Part shown: positions 1-5,745 of the stretch, one piece after another
Layout of the letters: each line of letters starts with the position of its first letter
Position numbering within the stretch: position 1 is the first letter of the stretch
Origin: Bacteroidia bacterium
GTDB lineage: Bacteria > Bacteroidota > Bacteroidia > Bacteroidales > Azobacteroidaceae
Reading direction: 5' to 3'
Assembly (NCBI GenBank): GCA_025996755.1
Contig: BNTR01000131.1
Location: 1 to 7,498, forward strand
DNA length: 7,498 nucleotides
Made by a program: the position numbers and the translations under genes
The notes under the pieces: generated by a model
Databases searched by the model: none
What the model was told of the DNA's origin: nothing
The model's input: only the letters and a program-made list of their open reading frames with translations

Positions 1-461
1 GCTACGGACCGTTTGGCATCGCGATTGTGGTGGAAACGGCGACGGACAACACCAACCGCACCGCCGCCAATGTGCGCAGTATTTTCACCAAATTTGGCGG
101 CTCTCTGGGCGTTACGGGCAGCCTGCAATTCCTGTTCGACCGCAAATGCGTCTTCAAAATCACCCCCAAAGACGGCACCAACTTGGAAGATTTGGAACTG
201 GAACTCATCGACTTGGGCGTAGACGAAGTGGAACGCGACGAGGAAGAAAACGTGATTCTCATCTACGGCGAATTTCAATCCTACTCTGCCATCCAAAAAT
301 ATCTGGAAGAAAACGGCTACGAAATCAACAGTGCCGAATTTGAACGCATCCCCACTGACTATAAGGAAGTTACAGACGAGCAGCGGGAAACCATCGAGAA
401 ACTTTTGGATAAATTTGAAGAGGACGAAGATGTGCAAAATGTGTTTCATAATATGAAATAA
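1..461 (+). CDS. yebC: YebC/TACO1-family protein, C-terminal part (5' end outside window)
   Basis: The reading frame is open from position 3 and gives 152 residues before the TAA at 459-461. The first visible residues, YGPFGIAIVVETATDNTNRT, match the central hallmark of YebC (YGPgG-hallmark, then ETxTDNxNRT), followed by the conserved FxKxGGSLG and GSLQFLFDR stretches. The acidic C-terminal domain ends in a helix rich in Glu/Asp and an NVFHNMK tail, typical of the family. Full-length members have about 240 residues, so roughly the first 90 are missing to the left. Family members were long annotated as transcriptional regulators (PmpR in Pseudomonas). The mitochondrial homologue TACO1 and several bacterial members are reported to act on translation, so the regulator label should be used with care. 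The protein is cytosolic. A transporter gene follows 22 bases downstream on the same strand and may be co-transcribed. Identification of the family is firm; the exact role here is not shown by the sequence. Confidence 0.93.
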   Translation, partial: YGPFGIAIVVETATDNTNRTAANVRSIFTKFGGSLGVTGSLQFLFDRKCVFKITPKDGTNLEDLELELIDLGVDEVERDEEENVILIYGEFQSYSAIQKYLEENGYEINSAEFERIPTDYKEVTDEQRETIEKLLDKFEEDEDVQNVFHNMK

Positions 462-483
462 TCGGTGCCGAGGCAGCCAAATT

Positions 484-1380
484 ATGTGGATAATCCTCGC
501 CTTTATATCGGCTCTGTTTTTGGGTTTTTACGAAATCAGTAAAAAACGGGCTTTAGACAGCAATGCCGTTTTGCCCGTTTTGTTCCTTAACGCATTGGTT
601 TCGAGTTTAATATTCGTGCCGTTCATCGCCATTTCCTACACCACGGATTGGCTGAACGGCACGCTGTTTTACGTCCCTCCCATCACGTTAGACGCTCACT
701 TAAAGGCACTTATCAAAGCCGTCATCGTGCTGAGTTCGTGGATTTGCGGCTATTTTGCCACCAAACACCTGCCTCTGACGCTGAACGGACCCATCAAAGC
801 CACACAACCGGTTGTCGTGCTCATCGGTGCGATGCTGATTTTCGGCGAGCGGCTGAATCTATATCAGTGGATTGGCGTATCGCTGGGCTTGCTGTCGCTG
901 TTTTTGCTCTCCACATCGGGCACCAAAGAGGGCATTCGCTTCGCGCACAACAGATGGATAACGTATGCCATCCTGTCCATCACTTTTGGCGCAATCAGCG
1001 GCTTGTACGACAAATATCTGATGCGCACGATGGACGTGATGACGGTGCAGGTCTGGTTCAACATCTATCAACTGCTGCTGATGGCATTCGTGTTGCGCCT
1101 CCTGTGGTATCCGCAGCGCAAGCGGAGCACCCCCTTTGTGTGGCGCAACAGCATCATTTACATCTCCATCTTTCTGGCAATCGGCGACTGGCTCTATTTT
1201 TACGCCCTAACGTTCCCCGATTCGATGATTTCCATCGTCTCAATGATTCGCCGCAGCAATGTGCTGATTACATTTATCGCCGGAGCCTTGTTTTTCCACG
1301 AAAAAAACCTCAAAAACAAAGCGTTTGACCTACTGCTGGTGCTGCTGGGGATGCTTTGCATCTATTGGGGGACAAAATAA
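484..1380 (+). CDS. EamA/DMT-superfamily membrane transporter
   Basis: The 298-residue protein is almost wholly hydrophobic, with about ten predicted membrane helices in two halves of five, the layout of the drug/metabolite transporter superfamily (EamA, formerly DUF6). The halves run from about residue 2 to 143 and from 158 to 296. Each ends in a matching signature: IFGERLNLYQWIG at 119-131, then a helix, and FFHEKNLKNKAFD at 270-282, then a helix. This internal repeat is the duplication known in the family. A proline-containing helix (TLNGPIKATQPVVVLIG, 99-115) precedes the first signature and is a usual feature. The substrate cannot be read from sequence; relatives export amino acids, metabolites or drugs. 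The ATG at 484 lies 22 bases after the yebC-like stop without a clear ribosome-binding site, as is common in Bacteroidota, and the first helix begins at once, so no earlier start is needed. Likely inner membrane. Confidence 0.9.
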   Translation: MWIILAFISALFLGFYEISKKRALDSNAVLPVLFLNALVSSLIFVPFIAISYTTDWLNGTLFYVPPITLDAHLKALIKAVIVLSSWICGYFATKHLPLTLNGPIKATQPVVVLIGAMLIFGERLNLYQWIGVSLGLLSLFLLSTSGTKEGIRFAHNRWITYAILSITFGAISGLYDKYLMRTMDVMTVQVWFNIYQLLLMAFVLRLLWYPQRKRSTPFVWRNSIIYISIFLAIGDWLYFYALTFPDSMISIVSMIRRSNVLITFIAGALFFHEKNLKNKAFDLLLVLLGMLCIYWGTK

Positions 1381-1402
1381 CGGGGCAGTGATTTATTCCA
1401 AT

Positions 1403-1515
1403 GTCTGAACCATGATTTTAATAAGATTTTGAGGATTAGCAGGATTACAAAAAAAAATCCTGCCAATCCTCCATCCTGTTAATCCTAAAAATCTTACTAA
1501 AATCGTGGTTCAGAC
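1403..1515. repeat. Long imperfect palindrome, MITE- or REP-like intergenic repeat
   Basis: Arms at 1403-1445 and 1473-1515 are inverted copies matching at 39 of 43 positions by hand alignment. They start and end with GTCTGAACCA/TGGTTCAGAC. The arm contains AGGATTARCAGGAT, and a third copy of this core (ATCCTGCCAATCCT, 1457-1470) lies next to the right arm. Two of the four arm differences would be G-U pairs in plus-strand RNA, so a transcript would still fold. No transposase or target-site duplication is visible. AGGATTAACAGGAT-type palindromes are of the sort scattered between genes in many Bacteroidota genomes; that is recollection, not a search. It sits 22 bases after the transporter stop and could also affect transcript ends. 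Confidence 0.85.
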
Positions 1516-1592
1516 TACTTCCATGTTGGGCGTGATAAACTTTCATCTTATTCCACCATTTTCGTAGCAAACCTGCTCTATTTTTGGCAAAG

Positions 1593-1623
1593 AAAAGCCC
1601 CCATCAAAAAGGTGAGGGCTTTT
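1593..1623. terminator. Bidirectional rho-independent-type terminator between convergent genes
   Basis: AAAAGCCC (1593-1600) pairs perfectly with GGGCTTTT (1616-1623) around a 15-base loop. The T run follows the stem when read on plus, and the minus reading ends GGGGGCTTTTCTTT, so it can serve both strands. It lies between the plus-strand yebC/transporter pair and the minus-strand repeat-protein gene, whose stop codon is 24 bases away. Confidence 0.65.
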
Positions 1624-1646
1624 GCTGTGCGGGTGGCATGGGTGGC

Positions 1647-4600
1647 TTATTGCTTCACCACCTTTGCCGTCCTTTTTCCTGCTTTCACAATATAGATGCC
1701 TGTGGGCAGATGACCAATGTTGAGGGTAGTGCTTACACCACTCGACACTTTGTATACGCCCATCAAATCACCATTCATATTGTAAATCGCTATCCTGTCG
1801 CTTGCCTTTAATTGGTCGTTGTCTATTGTCAATTGACCATTTGTAACAGGGTTGGGATAGGGTCGCAGAGGTGTATCGTCCGCCGTTACGGTTTCAGTAC
1901 CGGTGGTGCTGCCTGCCGCCGTTACCGTTACCAATGCTGTGCTTTTTTTGCTTGCATCGACGGTAGAGGTGACTGTTACGGTGAGTTTAGATGCCGTTTC
2001 GGCTACCGCTACGGTAAGCAGACCGCCGTCGCTGATGCTCGTGCCTGCAATGCCGCCGCTAACACTCCACGTTACGGTCTGCGCGGCACCGCCCTGCACT
2101 AATACCACTGCCTTAAACTGCTGCGTACTGCCTTTTGCCACGCTCGCAGTATTAGGAGTAACGACTACTCCCAGCACCGCTGCAACCAATTCGTCTGTGG
2201 TTACAGTTACCGTGACAGATGCTTGCTTGCTGTTGTCGGCTGTGGAAGTGGCTGTAACTACAAGGGTAGTTGCCGTTTCGGCTGCGCCTATGGAGAGCGT
2301 ACCATCGGCGGCAATGCTGCTTACCGTGCTGTTCACGCTCCACGTTACGGTCTGCGCCGCACCGCCTGTTGCAGTTACCTGCGCCACAAACTTCTGCGTG
2401 CCGCCCTTTTGTACACTCATACCGTCGACGGCAAGAATTTGTACCGACTGCACTGTGGGAGGAGTAACTTCGGGGGTAGTAACTTCAGGAGGAGTAACTT
2501 CGGGGGTAGTAACTTCAGGAGTAGTAACTTCAGGAGTAGTAACTTCAGGAGTAGTAACTTCGGGAGTAGTAACTTCGCTGACTTTGACTTTGTAAGCATC
2601 ATCGTAGCCGAACAACCGGAGGTAGAACGTGCCGCTCTCGGTAACAGTGTAGGGACTATCGTCGCCTATATACGCAACGGTGCTACCGCCGCAAGCATCA
2701 TAAAGAGCACCCATTCCTTCACCGTTTGTTTTCTCCATCACGTATGATTTGCCTGCGGTCAGCTCTACCTTGTACCAATAATAATTATTCCGTTGGGGCA
2801 AGGTGGGGCTTTCTGCACCCATTGCCGTAGCATTGGCACAAGTGCGGTTATCTGTAACTTCGCTAACCTTAAACTTGCTGTCCGCATCGTAGGAATATGC
2901 ACTGATGTAGTAGGTGCCGGCGGTAGTTATGGCGTAGGCACTGCCGGTGCTGTTAACACGACTTCCTCCGCAGGCATCATATACTGTAAAATAGCCGTTG
3001 CCGCTGTTTTGCCACTCAATAGCATAAGATTTGCCGGCAGCCAGTTCTACCTCGTACCAATAATAAGTATATTGTTGGGGCAGGGCAGGGCTTTCTGCAT
3101 CCAATGTCAGAGGAGTAGCATTGGCACAAATGCGGTTACCTGTAACTTCGCTAACCTTAAACTTGCCGTCCGCACTGCTGGCGGTCGCACTGATGTAGTA
3201 GGTGCCGGCGGTAGTTATTCCGTAGGTGCTGCCGATGCTGAAAATAGAGTTTCCTCCGCAGGCGTCATATACTTCAAAAGAGCCGTTGCCGCTGTTTTGC
3301 CACTCAATAGCATAAGTCTTGCCGGCAGCCAGATTTACCTTGTACCAATAATCTATACGTGTTTTTGGCAGGGCAGGGCTTTCTGCACCCACTGCCAGAG
3401 GAGTAGCATGGGCACAACTGCGGTTATCTGTAACTTCGCTAACCTTAAACTTGCTGTCCGCACCGTGGGTATATGCACTGATGTAGTAGGTGCCGGCGGT
3501 AGTTATTTCGTAGGCACTGCCGTTGCCGGAAATAAGGTTTCCTCCGCAGGCATCATATACGCCAAAAGAGCCGCTGCCGCTGTTTTGCCACTCAATAGCA
3601 TAAGCCTTGCCGGCAGCCAGATTTACCTTGTACCAATAATCAGTATACCGTTGGGGCAAGGTGGGGCTTTCTGCACCCACTGCCAGAGGAGTAGCATTGG
3701 CACAAATGCGGTTACCTGTAATCTCGCTGACCTTAAACTTGCCGCCCGCATTGTAGGAGTATGCACTGATGTAGTAGGTGCTTGCGGTAGTTATTTCGTA
3801 AACACCACCGTTGCTGTAAAAACGACTTCCTCCGCAGGTGCTATATACTTCAACAGAGCCCTCGCCGTTATTTTGCCAGTCAATAGCATACACTTTGCCT
3901 GCAGCCAGCTCTACCTTGTACCAACGATGCTCGTACTGCGGCAAGGCGGGACTTTCTGTATTCGGGGCAAGATTTTCAGCGTGAGCGCAAACGCGATTGT
4001 CGGTAACTTCCGCAATTTTGAATTTATTGCCCACACTGTAACTGTATGCTTCAATATAATATGTGCCTGCATCTGTGGGCGTGTATGTCCAATTGTCGAA
4101 GAATGCCAGCTCCTCGCTGCTACCGCAAGATGCGTATAACGTTGCCATATCGGAGTCGCTTTCCCTCGACAGTTCATACATTTTGTCTGCCTCCAACTCA
4201 ACTTTATACCAGTAATGAACACCATCTGCAGTAGCAGGCGTTATGTCTGTGCCTGTTACGGCTTGGGCATTGGCACAGATGCGGTTGTCGGCGGCACCAA
4301 GGGTAGTTTTCTTTACGGTAAATTTGCCACCGCTCCAACCCTGTGCCTTGACATAATATGTGCCTGCGGCAGAGGGTGAATAGGTGAAGTCATTGCCGTC
4401 TATGATTTGGCTGCCGCCGCAGGTGCGGTAGAGTTCAAAATTACCATCGCTGCCCGCTTCCCAATCAATAACATACACCTTGTCGGCATCGAGGGTAATC
4501 GCGTACCAATAAGGAGTGTTATCTGTGGTTGTAAGCGTTACCACATCGTTCAACGCTATGGTTTGTGCGTTGGCGCAAATACGGCTATCGCCATCCGGAA

Positions 4601-4964
4601 GTTCGGTAATAGCAAAGAGGGCACCGTCACTGCCTACAGCATCTATGTAGTATGTTTGGGTAGAAACTACCGTAAAAGAAGCATCACCATTATTTATGCC
4701 GCCGTAGTGATTATCACCCGAAAGATTATCCGGACAATTTGGGAGTACAAAAAGAATACCCACCCCGTTTGTCCAATTTACCACATAGTTTTTGCCTGCT
4801 TCCAAGTCCGCTGCATACCAGTGGTAGTCGCTCGCGGTCTCGGTCAGGGCTACGTCATCGCCTACCGCTATCGGCACGGCAGATGAACACTCATTTTGCG
4901 CCTGTGCGCACGGTGCAGCCATAGAGAGTAGGGCGGCTGCGACCCATAGATAAATTTTTTTCAT
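1647..4964 (-). CDS. Large T9SS-exported repeat protein: 8 beta-rich repeats, TTPEV linker, 2 BIG2-like domains, type A sorting domain
   Basis: This 1105-residue protein opens with a Sec signal peptide (residues 1-23: MKK, hydrophobic core, AQAQ cleavage region). Eight tandem repeats of about 96 residues follow (24-798). Each starts near (D)NRxCANA, contains WYKVxLAAGKxYxIxW, then YDACGG and TYYISAY, and ends FKVSEV. The pattern resembles beta-sandwich domains of the pre-peptidase C-terminal (PPC) type, but this is a by-eye likeness. A pentapeptide linker (799-838) leads to two BIG2-like Ig domains (about 839-929 and 930-1029, each with GG/GSTQxF and AAQTVTWSV). The last 76 residues form a T9SS type A sorting domain (PYPNP, IYNMNGDLMG, LPTGIYIVKAG). 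Established T9SS knowledge says such proteins cross the outer membrane and are released or anchored at the surface. No catalytic domain is visible, so binding or adhesion is the best inference. The ATG at 4964 directly precedes the signal peptide; there is no clear Shine-Dalgarno. The gene stands alone with a long upstream region. Confidence 0.93.
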   Translation of the reverse strand: MKKIYLWVAAALLSMAAPCAQAQNECSSAVPIAVGDDVALTETASDYHWYAADLEAGKNYVVNWTNGVGILFVLPNCPDNLSGDNHYGGINNGDASFTVVSTQTYYIDAVGSDGALFAITELPDGDSRICANAQTIALNDVVTLTTTDNTPYWYAITLDADKVYVIDWEAGSDGNFELYRTCGGSQIIDGNDFTYSPSAAGTYYVKAQGWSGGKFTVKKTTLGAADNRICANAQAVTGTDITPATADGVHYWYKVELEADKMYELSRESDSDMATLYASCGSSEELAFFDNWTYTPTDAGTYYIEAYSYSVGNKFKIAEVTDNRVCAHAENLAPNTESPALPQYEHRWYKVELAAGKVYAIDWQNNGEGSVEVYSTCGGSRFYSNGGVYEITTASTYYISAYSYNAGGKFKVSEITGNRICANATPLAVGAESPTLPQRYTDYWYKVNLAAGKAYAIEWQNSGSGSFGVYDACGGNLISGNGSAYEITTAGTYYISAYTHGADSKFKVSEVTDNRSCAHATPLAVGAESPALPKTRIDYWYKVNLAAGKTYAIEWQNSGNGSFEVYDACGGNSIFSIGSTYGITTAGTYYISATASSADGKFKVSEVTGNRICANATPLTLDAESPALPQQYTYYWYEVELAAGKSYAIEWQNSGNGYFTVYDACGGSRVNSTGSAYAITTAGTYYISAYSYDADSKFKVSEVTDNRTCANATAMGAESPTLPQRNNYYWYKVELTAGKSYVMEKTNGEGMGALYDACGGSTVAYIGDDSPYTVTESGTFYLRLFGYDDAYKVKVSEVTTPEVTTPEVTTPEVTTPEVTTPEVTPPEVTTPEVTPPTVQSVQILAVDGMSVQKGGTQKFVAQVTATGGAAQTVTWSVNSTVSSIAADGTLSIGAAETATTLVVTATSTADNSKQASVTVTVTTDELVAAVLGVVVTPNTASVAKGSTQQFKAVVLVQGGAAQTVTWSVSGGIAGTSISDGGLLTVAVAETASKLTVTVTSTVDASKKSTALVTVTAAGSTTGTETVTADDTPLRPYPNPVTNGQLTIDNDQLKASDRIAIYNMNGDLMGVYKVSSGVSTTLNIGHLPTGIYIVKAGKRTAKVVKQ
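1650..1877 (-). other. T9SS type A C-terminal sorting domain
   Basis: Residues 1030-1105 carry the usual parts of the type A sorting signal: PYPNPVTNGQLTI at the start, IAIYNMNGDLMG in the middle, LPTGIYIVKAG near the end and a basic tail (KRTAKVVKQ). In characterised species the T9SS outer-membrane machinery recognises this domain, and PorU or a relative usually removes it during export. Confidence 0.92.
1878..2450 (-). other. Two BIG2-like bacterial Ig domains
   Basis: Residues 839-929 and 930-1029 each follow the BIG2 plan: an opening strand (SVQILAVDG; LGVVVTPNT), KGGTQKF or KGSTQQF, a GGAAQTVTWSV core, a DGxL turn, an AAETATTLVVTATST-type strand and a closing VTVT strand. The two copies share the GGAAQTVTWSV block exactly, so they arose by duplication. 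Such domains are stalk or adhesion modules in surface proteins. Confidence 0.82.
2451..2570 (-). repeat. 15-bp tandem repeat coding a TTPEV pentapeptide linker
   Basis: Eight 15-base units encode TTPEV five times, then TPPEV, TTPEV and TPPTV (residues 799-838). Units differ at only a few bases, as expected of a repeat that grows and shrinks by slippage. The Pro/Thr/Glu-rich product should be an extended, possibly glycosylated spacer between the repeat array and the Ig domains. Confidence 0.92.
2571..4895 (-). repeat. Array of eight ~96-residue repeats inside the secreted protein
   Basis: Unit boundaries in DNA, read on minus: 4895-4581, 4580-4281, 4280-3993, 3992-3708, 3707-3420, 3419-3132, 3131-2844 and 2843-2571. 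The fourth to seventh units are the closest; units 5, 6 and 7 of the protein are about 77% identical in pairs I compared by hand, and they share long identical DNA blocks around the GTYYIS codons. The first three and the last unit have diverged. Every unit has exactly two cysteines, one near its start (CANA/CAHA; CSSA in unit 1) and one in the middle (ACGG/TCGG/SCGS; NCPD in unit 1). These sixteen are the only cysteines after the signal peptide, so one disulphide per repeat is a reasonable inference. Confidence 0.93.
4896..4964 (-). other. Signal peptide of the repeat protein
   Basis: Residues 1-23 have the basic start MKK, a hydrophobic core (YLWVAAALLSMAA) and a small-residue end (AQAQ), which fits signal peptidase I cleavage near residue 22 or 23. 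Cys19 is preceded by Pro, which does not suit a lipobox, so a lipoprotein is unlikely. Confidence 0.85.
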
Positions 4965-5100
4965 TGCTTATCTTTACATTTTCAAATCATTTTATTTTTT
5001 TTATCTTATTATTATGCCTCTCTGTTCCATCCACCGGCGAGGACTTTTGCCGACTTTACCTGCGTAACCCACAACGGGGAGTTACTTTTTTTCGAGCTGC

Positions 5101-5135
5101 AGCCCACCAATAAGGTTTTTTATCGGTGGGCTTTT
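5101..5135 (+). terminator. Strong hairpin followed by T run, terminator-like on plus
   Basis: AGCCCACC (5101-5108) pairs with GGTGGGCT (5125-5132), and ATAA/TTAT extends the stem inside after one mismatch. CTTTTAC follows on plus, which resembles an intrinsic terminator. No plus-strand gene lies upstream, so the partner transcript is unknown: either a small plus-strand RNA or simply a stem in a minus-strand leader, where no T run follows. Confidence 0.4.
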
Positions 5136-5209
5136 ACAATGTCCGTATTGGGGCATTGAGTGCGACTGCCATATAGCACTGCCATTTTTGTTGAAGTTAA
5201 CTTTACCAT
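5120..5209 (-). CDS. Doubtful 29-residue ORF in the intergenic region
   Basis: An ATG at 5209-5207 opens a 29-residue frame beginning MVKLTSTKMAVLYG and ending in TAA at 5122-5120, with a stop in frame three codons... upstream of the ATG (TAA ACT TTT AGA ACA ATG). It contains no signal peptide or membrane segment and no ribosome-binding site is evident. It ends within the hairpin at 5101-5132. It may be chance, a leader peptide, or part of a dispersed element. I do not recognise a family. Confidence 0.15.
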   Translation of the reverse strand: MVKLTSTKMAVLYGSRTQCPNTDIVKAHR

Positions 5210-5276
5210 TGTTCTAAAAGTTTATGCTCTAAACTCTTACTCCGGCAAACTAAAAGCGTGAACTGCCCGTTGATTG

Positions 5277-5408
5277 CTTATTTGCATTTTTTGGCTCTGG
5301 TAAACCGTTTCCCTTAAATAAGTCCGAACAATTCACACCAAACGGTGTGAATCTTCGCAAACTTATTCTCAAGGGAAATTTACCAGATTTCAAAAATGCG
5401 AGAATAAG
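5277..5408. repeat. 132-base rod-like inverted repeat, candidate structured RNA
   Basis: Nested pairings fold almost the whole stretch: CTTATT 5277-5282 with 5403-5408; GCATTTTT 5284-5291 with 5392-5399; CTGGTAAA 5297-5304 with 5379-5386; TTTCCCTT 5308-5315 with 5371-5378; AATAAGT 5317-5323 with 5361-5367; CGAA 5325-5328 with 5354-5357; and ATTCACACC 5331-5339 with GGTGTGAAT 5344-5352 around an AAAC loop. That is about 50 base pairs interrupted by small internal loops. The pattern of helices and loops looks more like an RNA rod than a simple transposon end pair. It lies about 70 bases downstream of the minus-strand promoter at 5486-5518, so minus is the likelier strand, but G-U pairing does not settle this. 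6S RNA is also a rod with a bulged middle; I could not see its conserved bases. Confidence 0.8.
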
Positions 5409-5485
5409 AGCGTAAAAGCTCTGTTTATCAATATTTTATAATTCTAATCTTTCATTTTTTATTGTTTCTTTTCATTTTTCGGCAA

Positions 5486-5518
5486 CAAAGGTAAGAAATT
5501 ATTTTTTAATTCACCAAA
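5486..5518 (-). promoter_or_regulatory. Bacteroides-type promoter reading leftwards
   Basis: On minus, TTTG (5518-5515) and TACCTTTG (5493-5486) match the Bacteroidota -33 (TTTG) and -7 (TAnnTTTG) elements, separated by 21 bases. The spacing is slightly on the long side but within the usual range. Transcription would start near 5480 and run leftwards through the rod-like structure toward the repeat-protein gene at 4964. No other promoter of similar quality was seen nearer to that gene. Confidence 0.6.
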
Positions 5519-5530
5519 TAATTTTGAAGA

Positions 5531-5553
5531 TTTTTTTGCAAATTGCAAAAAAA
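5531..5553. promoter_or_regulatory. Perfect palindrome upstream of the promoter, candidate operator
   Basis: TTTTTTTGCAA (5531-5541) and TTGCAAAAAAA (5543-5553) are exact inverted copies around one base. The centre lies about 25 bases upstream of the -33 element of the minus-strand promoter, where an activator site or an AT-rich upstream element would be expected. No regulator can be named. Confidence 0.45.
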
Positions 5554-5590
5554 ATGATTAAATGTTCCATAACGACTTTTTTTCTATTGA

Positions 5591-5740
5591 TATGAATGCC
5601 CTAACGGGCAAAGTAGAAACGTGGCGCGCTACATCCCTGCATCATGCAAGCCAAGAGCCTTGTTCCTATCTCCAACGCAGACAAAGCCTACGCTGAACAG
5701 GAGTATCTGCAACAGCCTATCCGATGACGAACAAGCTCTT
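5591..5740 (+). pseudogene. Short GC-richer stretch resembling broken coding sequence or a dispersed repeat
   Basis: This block differs from the AT-rich DNA before it. Three overlapping frames look protein-like for a short way: MNALTGKVETWRATS from 5593, ARYIPASCKPRALF from 5624, and MQAKSLVPISNADKAYAEQ from 5644, which stops at 5727. None has a ribosome-binding site and none is longer than about 45 codons before leaving the block. An inverted pair, AAGAGCCTTGTTC (5653-5665) and GAACAAGCTCTT (5729-5740), spans most of it, with one extra base in the left arm. It may be the remnant of a gene or a non-coding dispersed element; sequence alone does not decide. Confidence 0.25.
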
Positions 5741-5745
5741 TCCTA

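Larger units (their letters stand above)
4965..5485 (-). other. Long non-coding stretch upstream of the repeat protein, probable structured mRNA leader
   Basis: No ORF longer than about 30 codons with a convincing start is present. Read on minus from the promoter at 5486-5518, the stretch would form a leader of about 515 bases before the ATG at 4964. In order it holds an AT-rich start, a small hairpin (AGAGC/GCTCT, 5409-5424), the long rod (5277-5408), a second strong hairpin (5101-5132), two smaller stems (CGGC/GCCG near 5035-5055; GTAAC/GTTAC near 5065-5088) and an AT-rich run next to the start codon. I compared it by eye with common riboswitch, tmRNA, RNase P and SRP RNA signatures and found no match. 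It could instead hold one or more free-standing small RNAs. Confidence 0.4.

Noticed and set aside
1579..1586. TATTTTTG on plus matches the TAnnTTTG promoter box
   Set aside because: It lies just before the terminator at 1593-1623 and no plus-strand gene follows; a chance match is more likely.
2451..2570. Short regular repeats as a possible CRISPR array
   Set aside because: Units are 15 bases, directly adjacent without spacers, and in frame with the protein.
2417..2602. Leu/Lys-rich minus-strand frame (LLLKLLLLK pattern)
   Set aside because: It is a second reading frame of the 15-bp TTPEV linker repeat, so its regular look comes from the DNA repeat.
2793..4139. 448-codon plus-strand open frame inside the repeat-protein gene
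   Set aside because: It is the antisense of the tandem repeats; its own repeats mirror the minus-strand units, which have a signal peptide and a sorting domain.
4990..5140. Possible c-di-GMP riboswitch, tmRNA or RNase P RNA
   Set aside because: The key conserved stretches of these RNAs were not found on either strand when compared by eye; hairpins alone are not enough.
5358..5365. TAAGTTTG on minus as a second TAnnTTTG promoter box
   Set aside because: It falls inside the paired rod and the nearest TTG upstream is 25 bases away, too far for a good match.
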